This document shows positions 26,223 to 34,852 of a stretch of 64,000 nt of DNA, in pieces. The stretch comes from Bradyrhizobium sp. CCBAU 53351. Lineage in GTDB: Bacteria > Pseudomonadota > Alphaproteobacteria > Rhizobiales > Xanthobacteraceae. The stretch's first letter is position 1. Each line of letters begins with the position of its first letter. Below the pieces are notes generated by a model that was not told the DNA's origin, did no database searches, and saw only the letters and a program-made list of their open reading frames with translations. The stretch is from positions 7,095,501 to 7,159,500 of the forward strand of contig NZ_CP030059.1 in the NCBI RefSeq assembly GCF_015291745.1, given 5' to 3'. Position numbers and translations under genes: made by a program.

Positions 26223-26370
26223 CTTCCTTCTCCCCTTGTGGGAGAAGGTGGCGCGAAGCGCCGGATGAGGGGTTCGCTCAACTCGCGAGATCCTCCGTGA
26301 GGAGAGAACCCCTCACCCGGCTTCGCTTTGCGAAGCCACCCTCTCCCACAAGGGGGAGAGGGTGCAGCAG
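26223..26370. repeat. Large imperfect palindrome, family B
   Basis: CTTCTCCCCTTGTGGGAGAAGG at the left is mirrored by CCCTCTCCCACAAGGGGGAG at the right, with GGATGAGGGGTT/GAACCCCTCACCCGG-type inner arms. It lies between the convergent ndh and binding-protein genes, where it can terminate transcription in both directions. Confidence 0.75.
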
Positions 26371-26385
26371 CGCTCGCTGCTGCAG

Positions 26386-27597
26386 CTACTTCACCAGCTC
26401 ACACCCGCCCTCCGCCAGCGGGCGAAACGCCTGCTCCGCCGGAATCGTCGAGACCAGCTTGTAATAATCGTACGGATATTTCGACTCCTCCGGCTTCTTC
26501 ACCTCGAACAAATACATCGGATGCACGACCCGGCCGTCCTGGCGGATAATGGTGTCGCCGAACAGCCTGTCCTTGCCTCGAAACTTCTTCATCTCGGGGA
26601 CGGCGTCCCTGGCGTTGTCGCTGCCGATGGCGGCAACCGCGTTGAGATAGGCGAGCGTCGAGGCATAGACGCCGGCCTGGTTGCCGCTCGGCATCTTGCC
26701 GTTCATGCCGGGGCGCGCGGCGAAGCGTTTTGCGAAGGCGCGGGTCTCGTCGTTCATGTCCCAGTAGAAGGCTTCCATCAATTGCAGGCCCTGCGCGACC
26801 TTGATGCCCATGCCGTGGACGTCGTTGATGAAGAGCAGGAAGGCGACGAGCTTTTGTCCGTTCTGCTGGATGCCGAACTCGGCGGCCTGCTTCACAGCGT
26901 TGATGGTGTCGCCGCCGGCATTGGCAAGGCCGATCACCTGCGCCTTCGAGCCCTGCGCCTGCAACAGGAAGGAAGCGAAGTCAGAAGTGCCGAGCGGGTG
27001 TTTCGAGGAGCCGAGCACCTTGCCGCCATGCCCCTCGATATACTTTTGCGCCTCCGCCTCGATGCCCTTGCCCAGCGCGTAATCGACCGTGAGGAAATAC
27101 CAGTCCTTGCCGCCGCGCGACATCATCGCAGCTGCCGTGGTGTTGCCGGTGGCCCAGGTGTCGTTGACCCATTGAATGGTGTTGGGCGAGCAGGCCTTGC
27201 CGGTGAGATCGGAGCTTGCGGTCGAAGACGCCAGGAATGTCATGCGGCTGTCGCGCAGCAGCGTGTTGATGGACAGGCCTACGGCTGAATTCGGCACGTC
27301 GACGATGGCATCGACGCCCTCGACGTCGAGCCATTTGCGCGCGATGGCGTTGCCGACATCGGCCTTGTTCTGGTGGTCGGCGTAGACGATCTCGACCTTG
27401 ATGTTCTTGCCGCCGCCGTTGAAATCCTCCGCCGCCATGCGCGCGGCTTCCACCGAGCCCATGCCGTTGGTGTCCTGGAAGATGCCGGAGATGTCGTTGA
27501 GCACACCGACACGCACGACATTGTCCGAGATCTCGGCGCTCGCCGCGCTACCGATCAGGCTCGCGGCCAGCGCTAGCGTCCACTTCAAGTGCTTCAT
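26386..27597 (-). CDS. HAAT-type ABC transporter substrate-binding protein (P450 locus)
   Basis: A 403-aa periplasmic protein with a signal peptide (MKHLKWTLALAASLIGSAASA) and the HAAT fold (VRVGVLNDISGIFQDTNG). It is encoded just downstream of the ferredoxin and CYP199A genes on the same strand (52-bp gap), so it probably belongs to the same transcription unit. By context it should capture a methoxylated or hydroxylated benzoate. No permease genes adjoin it, so it must use a transporter encoded elsewhere. Confidence 0.9.
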   Translation of the reverse strand: MKHLKWTLALAASLIGSAASAEISDNVVRVGVLNDISGIFQDTNGMGSVEAARMAAEDFNGGGKNIKVEIVYADHQNKADVGNAIARKWLDVEGVDAIVDVPNSAVGLSINTLLRDSRMTFLASSTASSDLTGKACSPNTIQWVNDTWATGNTTAAAMMSRGGKDWYFLTVDYALGKGIEAEAQKYIEGHGGKVLGSSKHPLGTSDFASFLLQAQGSKAQVIGLANAGGDTINAVKQAAEFGIQQNGQKLVAFLLFINDVHGMGIKVAQGLQLMEAFYWDMNDETRAFAKRFAARPGMNGKMPSGNQAGVYASTLAYLNAVAAIGSDNARDAVPEMKKFRGKDRLFGDTIIRQDGRVVHPMYLFEVKKPEESKYPYDYYKLVSTIPAEQAFRPLAEGGCELVK

Positions 27598-27649
27598 GGT
27601 TCCCTCCCCTGCTGATGCATTGACGCGCCGGTGCTGCCGGCGCGGAAAT

Positions 27650-27973
27650 TCAGATCTGCCGCTCCGGCAGCTTCACGACGATCCCGTCGAGCTCCGGCGT
27701 CATCTTGATCTGGCAGGACAGCCGGCTGTTCGGCCGCCGCTCGCTCGCGGTGCCGTCGAGCAATGCGTCCTCGTCGTCGGCCATGGCAGGCAGGCGCGCG
27801 AGCCAGCTTTCATCGACATAGACGTGGCAGGTCGCGCACATGGCGTTGCCGCCGCATTCCGCCAGAATGCCGTCGAGGCCGTGACGGGTCGCGGCCTGCA
27901 TGGCGCTCTCGCCGCCCGAGGTCTCGACGCGATCGGACTTGCCGTCGGGATGGATGAAAGTGATGGCGGGCAT
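27650..27973 (-). CDS. pux: 2Fe-2S ferredoxin, palustrisredoxin/putidaredoxin type
   Basis: A 107-aa adrenodoxin-class ferredoxin with cluster ligands C40, C46, C49 and C87 (AECGGNAMCATCH...RLSCQI), the spacing used by P450 redox partners. The ATG at 27971-27973 is chosen, with GAGGAG upstream; a TTG codon precedes it. It follows the CYP199A gene by 12 bases, exactly as palustrisredoxin follows CYP199A2 in Rhodopseudomonas, and should pass electrons to that P450. The matching ferredoxin reductase is not in the window. Confidence 0.93.
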   Translation of the reverse strand: MPAITFIHPDGKSDRVETSGGESAMQAATRHGLDGILAECGGNAMCATCHVYVDESWLARLPAMADDEDALLDGTASERRPNSRLSCQIKMTPELDGIVVKLPERQI

Positions 27974-27985
27974 CAAGGCTCCTCG

Positions 27986-29194
27986 TCAGGCCGGGGTGAT
28001 GGTGACAGGCAGGCTGTCGAGCCCGCGCAGCGTGTTGTTGAAGCGGCGTTTCGGCTCGCCGGTGATCTCGATCTTCGCGATGCGCCGGGCCAGCGCCGTC
28101 AGCATCACCTCGCCTTCGAGGCGGGCGACGAGCTGGCCGACGCACATGTGGATGCCCGAGCCGAAGCCGACATGGCCGGAAGTGCGGCGCGTGATGTCGT
28201 AGCTGTCGGGCTGGTCCCAGCGCCTGGGATCGCGGTTGGCCGCGGCGAGGAACATCAGCACCTTCTCGCCCTCGCCGATTCGAACGCCCGAGAGCTCGAC
28301 ATCGCGCGTGGTGGTGCGGAAGAAAGTCTGCACCGGGCTCTCGAACCGCACGGCCTCCTCGAAAGCGTTGCGCGCCAGCGTCGGATCATCGCGCAGGCGC
28401 TGCCACTGCTCGGGGAAGCGCGCGAGGCAATAGACGGCGGCACCGATGCCGTTGACGGTGGTGTCGAGGCCGGCCGACAGCAGCGAGCGCACCAATAGCG
28501 GCGCCTCGGTGGCCGTGACGGCACCCACGTCGGCCTGCGCATGAATGCAGGCCCCGAAGCCGCCGGGTGCGAGATTGTCGCGTTGGCACTGCTCGGCGAC
28601 ATAGGCCTGGTGCGGCGCCGAGCGCGCGATCGCCTGCTGGCGCAGCTCGTTCGGCGGGCCGAACGCGTTGAACACGACGCTGGCATAGGGAATCAGATGC
28701 TCGCGCCCCTCCGGCTTCAGACCCAGCGCATCCGGAAAGATCGAGAGCGGATAGGCCTCGGCGAGATCGGCGATCGCATCGAAGCTGCGCTTGTCCAGCA
28801 GCGCGTCCACCCGCTCCTCGGCCGCGGCGGCAAAACGGTCGCGCACCTGCTTCATCGCGGTCGGCGACAGCACTTTCGACAGCACGGCACGGGTGCGGGT
28901 GTGTGCGGGCGGATCGGCTTCGAGGATCAGGCTCGGCGGCCGCCACGGCGTCTCCTTCTTGAAGTCGGACAGGCCGACGCCGCGGCTGGAGCAGAAGGTC
29001 GCGGGATCGTTCAGCACCGCATGGACTTCGGCATAGCGCGCCACGCCGTAGACGTTCCACTTGTCGAGATAGACCACCGGTCCCGCCTCCCGCAGCAATT
29101 GATGCGTGGGATAAGGGTCGGCGAAAAAATTCATGTCGAAGGGATCGACGTCGAGATGCGGGACACCTGACACAGCCGAGCCGGATGCGCTCAT
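27986..29194 (-). CDS. Cytochrome P450 of the CYP199A family (4-methoxybenzoate O-demethylase type)
   Basis: A 402-aa class I P450. The heme-binding loop GFGSGIHMCVGQ places the ligand at C351, the I-helix has AGLDTT (241-246), and the ExxR pair is E280/R283. Long stretches agree with CYP199A2/A4 of Rhodopseudomonas (for example SDFKKETPWRPPSLILEADP, FNAFGPPNELRQQAI), enzymes known to demethylate para-methoxybenzoates such as 4-methoxybenzoate or veratrate. Products feed the 4-hydroxybenzoate/protocatechuate route. It is translated just ahead of its ferredoxin and is divergent from a MarR regulator. Confidence 0.94.
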   Translation of the reverse strand: MSASGSAVSGVPHLDVDPFDMNFFADPYPTHQLLREAGPVVYLDKWNVYGVARYAEVHAVLNDPATFCSSRGVGLSDFKKETPWRPPSLILEADPPAHTRTRAVLSKVLSPTAMKQVRDRFAAAAEERVDALLDKRSFDAIADLAEAYPLSIFPDALGLKPEGREHLIPYASVVFNAFGPPNELRQQAIARSAPHQAYVAEQCQRDNLAPGGFGACIHAQADVGAVTATEAPLLVRSLLSAGLDTTVNGIGAAVYCLARFPEQWQRLRDDPTLARNAFEEAVRFESPVQTFFRTTTRDVELSGVRIGEGEKVLMFLAAANRDPRRWDQPDSYDITRRTSGHVGFGSGIHMCVGQLVARLEGEVMLTALARRIAKIEITGEPKRRFNNTLRGLDSLPVTITPA

Positions 29195-29277
29195 TGAAGT
29201 CCTCCCTCATTTTGATCTTGTGAAAGGCCGGCGCATGCCCTTAGGTCGTTTGACCCGCCGCGAGTCCGAATCCCGCC

Positions 29278-29784
29278 ATGCCGCCGTCCTTGACCCGATC
29301 CCGCCAAAAGCCAGCGCCCACCGACGCGGGACCGACGCTCGATCTCGACCGTTACGTTCCGGCGTTCGTCACCTTCATCGCCAACAAGCTCTCGAACAGC
29401 GCGACCGCGCTTTATCAGCGGGAGTTCGGCGTCAATGTCACGGAATGGCGGATCATGTCGCTGCTGGCGATCGAGCCCGGCATTCCAGCCTCGCGCATCT
29501 GCCACGTCATCGGCTTCGACAAGGGACCAGTGAGCCGGACGCTGGCGGGCCTGGAGAAGCGCGGGCTGGTCTCGATCCGCACCGACCCGAATGACGGCCG
29601 CACCCATTCGATCGCGCTGACGACAAAGGGCCGCGCCACGCATGACAAGGTGATCGTCGCCGCGCTCGAGCGCGAACGGCGGCTGCTGTCCTGCCTCAAC
29701 AAGGACGAGCGCGAGGTGCTGATCGATCTGCTGCGCCGGCTGCACGAAAATCTCGGTGCGGTCACCGGCAGCACAGAGGCCTGA
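29278..29784 (+). CDS. MarR family transcriptional regulator
   Basis: A 168-aa winged-helix regulator with the recognition region RICHVIGFDKGPVSRTLAGL and wing SIRTDPNDGRTHSIALT. It is divergent from the CYP199A gene (83-bp gap) and is the natural candidate to repress the P450, ferredoxin and binding-protein unit until an aromatic acid binds. The effector is inferred. Confidence 0.88.
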   Translation: MPPSLTRSRQKPAPTDAGPTLDLDRYVPAFVTFIANKLSNSATALYQREFGVNVTEWRIMSLLAIEPGIPASRICHVIGFDKGPVSRTLAGLEKRGLVSIRTDPNDGRTHSIALTTKGRATHDKVIVAALERERRLLSCLNKDEREVLIDLLRRLHENLGAVTGSTEA

Positions 29785-29936
29785 CGGGCCGCGCACCAGG
29801 CACCACCTTCCGTTACATCCAGGCATGCGCCGTCGTTTGCCGGCGGCACTGTGCGGGCCGAGCATCGTTTCCTCCAGGACCGGACGCGACAGTTTTCCCT
29901 GCCGTCATCACTCCCTGGAACGGTTCGCATAAATTA

Positions 29937-29950
29937 GTTGCTTAGGCAAC
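29937..29950. promoter_or_regulatory. Near-perfect palindrome GTTGCTTAGGCAAC (MarR-like operator)
   Basis: The 14-mer has six complementary base pairs around a TA centre and one mismatched pair, in an AT-rich setting (AAATTA before, AAAAG after), typical of MarR operators. It lies 150 bp after a MarR gene and has no gene of its own immediately downstream. Confidence 0.4.
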
Positions 29951-29994
29951 AAAAGAATCGGAGATATATTGCGGCAGGGTCGCTGGCTTAGTGG

Positions 29995-30175
29995 GAAGTA
30001 TGGCGCCTCGTGTCCCGGCCGCGCTGCAGCGTGAAACGCTGCTGCGCAGAACGGGACCCATGCGGCGGCTTATACTAGGAGAGATGGACCCCGGCTCTGC
30101 AGCGCATCACACCGGACGATGCTTCGCATCGCCGGCGTGCTGCGCTGCGTCCGGCGCACGAGAGTGGTTGAGCGA
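29995..30175. repeat. REP-like hairpin repeats
   Basis: Two hairpins: GCAGCGT-GAA-ACGCTGC with extended GCGC ends (about 30026-30052), and CGATGC-TTC-GCATCG (about 30117-30131), inside a block that begins with CTCGTGTCCCGGCC. The pattern matches dispersed repeats of bradyrhizobial genomes. It follows the 3' end of the feruloyl-CoA-synthetase gene. Confidence 0.6.
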
Positions 30176-30183
30176 CGAGATAG

Positions 30184-32043
30184 CTATTCACGCTGCAACC
30201 CAATCCACGCGCCCGGCGCATCATCATTCAACTGCGCCACCGCCTCCGCACGCCGCGTCAGCACGGCGCGCTGGTTGATGTAGCCCTTGTCGGTGATCTC
30301 GCCGCCGTCGACCGACGGCGGTTCGGCCAGCAGCAGCGCGCGAGTGGCGTGGCCGGAGGAGTTGGGACCCTGCTGCTTCAACTTTGCGAGGCCCTGCGCA
30401 ATCGCGGTCCTCACCTTGTCGTGGGCGAGCACCTCGTTCACCTCGGCCGTTTCGCCCAGGCCGGCCTGCGTGCGGCAGGCCCCGATGTTCGGAAACACCA
30501 GGAAGCGCACCTCGTCGCCGCCATGGCCCGCGACGACGATGTCCTGCGCCAACGGCGAAAGCGCCGCGATGCCGGCGACGCGCAGCGTGCCGACATTGAC
30601 CCAGGTGCCGGAATTGAGCTTGAAATCCTCGGCGACGCGGCCGTCGAAGAACAGGCCGCGCTCGGGCCGAGCACTATCAGCAAGCTTGACGGCATCGCCG
30701 ATCAGATAGAAGCCCTCGTCATCGAACGCCTGCTTCGTCTGCTCCGGCGCCTTCCAATAGCCCGGCGTGACATTGGGGCCGCGCACGCGCACTTCCAGCT
30801 TGTCGCCTGATGTGACGAGCTTCAGCTCAGTGCCGGGGATGGGCACGCCGATATTGCCGGAGCGTTCGGCGAGGAAATGACAGTCGGTCGCCAGCGGCGA
30901 GGTTTCGGTCGAGCCCCAGGCCGAGACCATCGGCAGCGCGCGGCCGACGGTCTCGATGGAGAGCTCCTCGATGGCATCCCAGAGATTCTGCGGCAGCGCG
31001 GCGCCGGCATAGAAGGCGAATTTCACCTCGCTGAAGAAGCGGCGGCGCAGCTCCTCGTCGCCGCGTAGCGCCGCGATCAGCATGTCGAAGCCGCGCGGCA
31101 CGTTGAAATAGACCGTCGGCATCACGCTTTTCAGATTGGCGAGCGAGGTCGCGAACAGCCCCGGCGCGGGCTTGCCGCCGTCGATATAGAGCGAGCCGCC
31201 ATTGCGCAGCACGAGATTGAAATTATGGTTGGCACCGAAGGTGTGGCTCCAGGGCAGCCAGTCGAGAATGACGAGATCGCCGCGACCCGGTTCGAGAAAG
31301 GTCCAGGTCTGCGCCTTGGCCTGCTGGCTCGAGGTCAGCATGCGCTGGGTGTTGATGACGGCCTTCGGCGTGCCGGTTGAGCCTGACGTGAACAGGAATT
31401 TTGCGATCGTGTCCGGAGTCACCGCGGCGAACGCCTTTGCGACGTCAGGCGTCTCGGGCGTTGCCGCGATGACGTTGAAGGCAAGCGTGACGGCATCGTC
31501 GGCCTTGCCGCTGATGATCTGCGCATTGTGCAGCGGCGCGATGGCGGCCAGCGCGGCCGCGAAGGGTTTCGTAGCGGAGACGTAGATCGCACCCGGCTCG
31601 AGCAGCATGATCATGCTCTTGAGCTTCTCGAAATCCCTCGACATCAGCGAATAGGCCGGCGAGATCGCAGCCGAGGGCACGCCGACATGCTGGGCGGCAA
31701 GCGCAAGCAGCGCGTGGTCGACGCTGTTGTCGGAGAGGATCGCGAGCGGGCGCTCGGCGCTGAGGCCCTGCGCCAGGATCCAGGACGCCGCCGCACGCAC
31801 CTGGCGCAGCGCCTGCGCATAGGTGACCGTGGTCCAGGGCGCATCGATCTGGCCGCGCTCGGCGAGGAAGATCGCATCCGGCGCGTGCTGCGCAAAATGC
31901 TCCAGCCAGTCGCCGACGCAGCGGGCGCTGTCGCCCAAGGGTTCGGGCGAGCGCAACACGATGCTGCCATCGGCGCGATGCTCTGCGAGCGTCCTCGGCG
32001 TTGCGAACAGGCCTGCAACGTCACCGCGTGGGGCGGCTGTCAT
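30184..32043 (-). CDS. fcs: Feruloyl-CoA synthetase-like AMP-forming acyl-CoA ligase
   Basis: A 619-aa adenylate-forming ligase. The AMP-binding P-loop is FLFTSGSTGTPKAVIN, followed by YFNVPRGFDML, AFYAGAALPQNLWD and SAWGSTETSPLA, and the late D/R pair GLFFDGRVAEDFKLNSGTWV. These phrases are characteristic of feruloyl-CoA synthetases acting on ferulate, p-coumarate and caffeate, the first step of side-chain shortening. The ATG at 32041-32043 is chosen for its GGAGGAAA site 4 bases upstream. It is divergent from a MarR gene. The hydratase/aldolase that would follow is not in the window. Confidence 0.9.
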   Translation of the reverse strand: MTAAPRGDVAGLFATPRTLAEHRADGSIVLRSPEPLGDSARCVGDWLEHFAQHAPDAIFLAERGQIDAPWTTVTYAQALRQVRAAASWILAQGLSAERPLAILSDNSVDHALLALAAQHVGVPSAAISPAYSLMSRDFEKLKSMIMLLEPGAIYVSATKPFAAALAAIAPLHNAQIISGKADDAVTLAFNVIAATPETPDVAKAFAAVTPDTIAKFLFTSGSTGTPKAVINTQRMLTSSQQAKAQTWTFLEPGRGDLVILDWLPWSHTFGANHNFNLVLRNGGSLYIDGGKPAPGLFATSLANLKSVMPTVYFNVPRGFDMLIAALRGDEELRRRFFSEVKFAFYAGAALPQNLWDAIEELSIETVGRALPMVSAWGSTETSPLATDCHFLAERSGNIGVPIPGTELKLVTSGDKLEVRVRGPNVTPGYWKAPEQTKQAFDDEGFYLIGDAVKLADSARPERGLFFDGRVAEDFKLNSGTWVNVGTLRVAGIAALSPLAQDIVVAGHGGDEVRFLVFPNIGACRTQAGLGETAEVNEVLAHDKVRTAIAQGLAKLKQQGPNSSGHATRALLLAEPPSVDGGEITDKGYINQRAVLTRRAEAVAQLNDDAPGAWIGLQRE

Positions 32044-32120
32044 GGGTTTCCTCCTCCGTCCGGATACGGATCGGCGGCAGCCTCGTTCGGGCTGCTTTGA
32101 CCATAATGTTGGGCATGACA

Positions 32121-32141
32121 ATTGTTGTCGTCAACAACAAT
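32121..32141. promoter_or_regulatory. Inverted repeat in the fcs/marR divergent promoter
   Basis: TTGTTG-TCGT-CAACAA (32122-32137), extended by further CAACAAT on the right, lies in the 149-bp gap between the ligase gene and its MarR gene. MarR-type ferulate regulators bind such repeats and release them on binding the CoA thioester; assignment here is by position. Confidence 0.6.
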
Positions 32142-32192
32142 CTTTCGCTCGCGTTGTCGAAGCGCTAAGGTTGGCGTGGCGGGAGATACGAT

Positions 32193-32681
32193 GTGACAGC
32201 CAGCGCAACCCAGACTGCCCCACGCAAGCGCAACGGCGCGGCGCCTCGCGATGCCGCCGACGAGATTGGCCTCGACGCGCTGGTCGGGCACGCCGGCTAC
32301 GCGGTGCGGCGCTTCCAGATCTGGATCTTCCAGGACTTCATCAAGACGCTCGGCGAGGTCGACATCCGGCCGACGCAATATTCGGTGCTGACGCTGATCG
32401 GCGCCAATCCGGGCCTGTCGCAGATGGCGGTGGCAAAGCGCCTCGGCATCGAGCGCGCCCGGCTGGTGCACCTGCTCGACAGCCTCGAGCAGCGCAAATA
32501 CGTCAAGCGCGTCAAGTCGAAGGCGGACCGCCGCTCCCATGCGCTGCACCTCACCGCACAGGGCGAGACGGCACTGGCGGAATTCAAGCGGCTCGCGGCC
32601 GAGCACGAGCGGCATGTCGAGGAGAAGATCGGTAAGGACAACCGGACGCAGTTGCTCCGGATCCTCGCTGGCTTCACCTGA
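32193..32681 (+). CDS. MarR family regulator, probably of ferulate catabolism
   Basis: A 162-aa winged-helix protein (LSQMAVAKRLGIERARLVHL recognition region, RVKSKADRRSHALHLT wing). It starts with GTG at 32193 after GGGAG; the ATG two bases earlier is out of frame. Divergent from the feruloyl-CoA-synthetase gene, it corresponds in arrangement to FerR/FerC-type repressors that respond to feruloyl-CoA. Confidence 0.87.
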   Translation: MTASATQTAPRKRNGAAPRDAADEIGLDALVGHAGYAVRRFQIWIFQDFIKTLGEVDIRPTQYSVLTLIGANPGLSQMAVAKRLGIERARLVHLLDSLEQRKYVKRVKSKADRRSHALHLTAQGETALAEFKRLAAEHERHVEEKIGKDNRTQLLRILAGFT

Positions 32682-32800
32682 TCTGGGCTGCCTACGAATT
32701 GGGCAGATGCCCGTCGCGGGGCGTCGGCGCGACCTCGTCCAATAAATCTCAAGCTATTGATTACTCGATAATATCCTGAGCATTCGCCCGGCCGACGGTC

Positions 32801-32810
32801 TTGTACACAA
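32801..32810. promoter_or_regulatory. GntR-like site TTGTACACAA ahead of the allophanate hydrolase gene
   Basis: A TTGT...ACAA palindrome 56 bp upstream of the ATG at 32866. A closely similar site (TTGTATGCAA on the minus strand) lies upstream of dppA at 43373-43382. FCD-class GntR regulators bind short sites of this form, and one is encoded at 34853-35575. Confidence 0.45.
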
Positions 32811-32865
32811 TGGCACATCGCTTGCTTCGCTCCGAGCGAGGACGGATTGCCGGAGTTTTGTCGCC

Positions 32866-34683
32866 ATGAGGGCTGAGATGGGGGCTGAGCAGCCTGAAAC
32901 GATCGCCGCGATTGTGGCCGCGCATCGCGCGGGCACAATGACGCCGGCAGAAACCATCGCGCGGACCTATCAGCGCATCCGTGACCGCAACGATCCCGCC
33001 ATCTTCATCAGCCTGCGTGACGAGGCGGATGCGGTCGCGGAGGCCGAGCAGCTTGCCGCGCGCGCGGATGCCGCTGGCCTGCCGCTCTACGGCGTGCCGG
33101 TCGCGGTGAAGGACAATATCGACGCACTCGGCTTTCCGACCACCGCGGCCTGCCGCGCCTTCTCCACCACGCCGACGCACGACTCGACCGCGGTGGCGCG
33201 GCTGCGTGCCGCCGGGGCCATCATCATCGGCAAGACCAATCTGGACCAGTTCGCGACCGGCCTCGTCGGCGTGCGTTCGCCCTACGGCATCCCCAAAAAT
33301 TCGGTCCGTGAGGATCTCGTTCCCGGCGGATCGAGCTCGGGCTCCGCGGTGGCCGTCGGCGCAGGTCTCGTGCCGCTGTCGCTCGGCACCGATACCGCAG
33401 GTAGCGGACGGGTGCCGGCGATGCTCAACAACATCGTCGGGCTGAAACCGAGCCTCGGCATGATCTCGAATGCCGGTCTCGTGCCGGCCTGCCGAACGCT
33501 CGACTGCATCTCGGTCTTCGCTCTGACGGTGGATGATGCTGCGCTCGCCTTGTCGGTGATGGCGGGACCGGACCCGGCCGATCCGTTCTCGCGCGACCGG
33601 CCGCTTCAGCCGATCACGCCGTTTCCCGCAAACCTGCGCCTTGGGGTGCCGCGCAACGGGCAACTGATCTTCTTCGGCGACAAGACATCGGAGGCCGCCT
33701 ACGCCGATGCCTTGAAGCGCTGGACCGCGCTCGGCGCCACGCTGGTCGAGTTCGACCTCGAGCCGTTCTACGAGACGGCGCGGCTGCTCTATGAGGGCCC
33801 GTGGGTCGCCGAGCGCTATCTCGTGATCAAGGACCTGCTGGCGTCCGCGCCGGATGCGATTCATCCCGTGACGCGCGAGATCACCGCGGCCGGCGCACGG
33901 CTGACGGCGGCGGAGACCTTTGCGGCGCTGTATCGCCTGCAAGGCCTGCGCAAGATCGCCGAGCGGACGTTTGCCAATATCGACGCACTGGTGCTGCCCA
34001 CCGCGCCGACGGCCTACACGACCGCGCAGGTGCTCGCCAACCCGATCGAGCTCAACAGCCGGCTCGGCACCTACACCAATTTCGTCAACCTGCTCGACCT
34101 CTGCGGCCTGGCGTTGCCGGCATCGATGCGCGCCGACGGCATTCCGTTCGGTATCACGCTGCTGGCGCCGGCGGGACGCGATGCGCTGCTCGCGAGCATC
34201 GGGCGTGTGTTCCATGCGGATACGAAATTGACCGTCGGAGCGAAGGGCGTGGCCCAGGCACCGCTCGCGCCGCTGCCGGCAAGCTACAATGACGACATCC
34301 CGATCGCCGTCGTCGGCGCGCATCTGTCCGGCATGGTGTTGAACGGCGAGTTGAAAACGCTGGATGCCAAGCTGATCGAAGCGACCAGGACGGCGCCCGA
34401 TTACAAGCTGTACGCGCTCAAGACCACGCCGCCGAAGCCCGGCATGCTGCGCGTCGCGGCCGGCACGGGCGCATCGACCGAGGTCGAGATCTGGTCGCTG
34501 TCGCCGGCTGCCTTCGGCAAGTTCGTCAACGCGATTCCATCGCCGATGGCGATCGGCACGGTGCGGCTGGCGGATGGCCGCAGCGTGAAGGGGTTTTTGG
34601 TCGAGCCGGAAGTGCTGGGGGATGCGCGTGACATCACGGCTTATGGGGGATGGCGGAAGTTCATGGCGGAAAAGTCAGAGTGA
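32866..34683 (+). CDS. atzF: Allophanate hydrolase (AtzF-like amidase)
   Basis: A 605-aa protein, the same length as AtzF of Pseudomonas ADP. The amidase-signature domain (about 20-440) has the Ser-cisSer-Lys triad K82 (VAVKDN), S156 (PGGSSSGS) and S180 (GTDTAGSGR). A C-terminal domain (about 460-605, beginning IAVVGAHLSGMVLNGEL) is the one unique to allophanate hydrolases. The enzyme converts allophanate to ammonia and CO2. It lies opposite an atzG-atzE-atzH operon, whose product would be allophanate. No urea carboxylase is nearby. Confidence 0.9.
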   Translation: MRAEMGAEQPETIAAIVAAHRAGTMTPAETIARTYQRIRDRNDPAIFISLRDEADAVAEAEQLAARADAAGLPLYGVPVAVKDNIDALGFPTTAACRAFSTTPTHDSTAVARLRAAGAIIIGKTNLDQFATGLVGVRSPYGIPKNSVREDLVPGGSSSGSAVAVGAGLVPLSLGTDTAGSGRVPAMLNNIVGLKPSLGMISNAGLVPACRTLDCISVFALTVDDAALALSVMAGPDPADPFSRDRPLQPITPFPANLRLGVPRNGQLIFFGDKTSEAAYADALKRWTALGATLVEFDLEPFYETARLLYEGPWVAERYLVIKDLLASAPDAIHPVTREITAAGARLTAAETFAALYRLQGLRKIAERTFANIDALVLPTAPTAYTTAQVLANPIELNSRLGTYTNFVNLLDLCGLALPASMRADGIPFGITLLAPAGRDALLASIGRVFHADTKLTVGAKGVAQAPLAPLPASYNDDIPIAVVGAHLSGMVLNGELKTLDAKLIEATRTAPDYKLYALKTTPPKPGMLRVAAGTGASTEVEIWSLSPAAFGKFVNAIPSPMAIGTVRLADGRSVKGFLVEPEVLGDARDITAYGGWRKFMAEKSE

Positions 34684-34690
34684 TTTTCAC

Positions 34691-34835
34691 TCCGCTGTCG
34701 TCCCGGACAAGCGGAGCGCCGATCCGGGACCCATACCCACAGGGTGAGTTTTGCGAAGACTCGGAGTGGGCGCGTCGCCACACACCTCTCCCTCGGGTTA
34801 TGGGTCCCCGCGTTCGCGGGGACGACAGCGAGTGT
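34691..34835. repeat. Dispersed repeat, family C
   Basis: The left end carries TGTCGTCCCGGA...GGGACCCATAC and the right end TATGGGTCCCCGCGTTCGCGGGGACGACA, forming long complementary arms. A second copy is at 57560-57715. It fills the gap between the convergent allophanate hydrolase and gntR genes and probably terminates both. Confidence 0.75.
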
Positions 34836-34852
34836 GTAGCGACAGAGCTGTC

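Larger units (their letters stand above)
29785..30183. other. 399-bp intergenic region with operator-like palindrome and repeats
   Basis: No gene is supported, although a 95-codon + frame exists and looks non-coding. A MarR-like near-palindrome is at 29937-29950, and repeat hairpins fill 29995-30175 (both listed separately). Confidence 0.5.
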
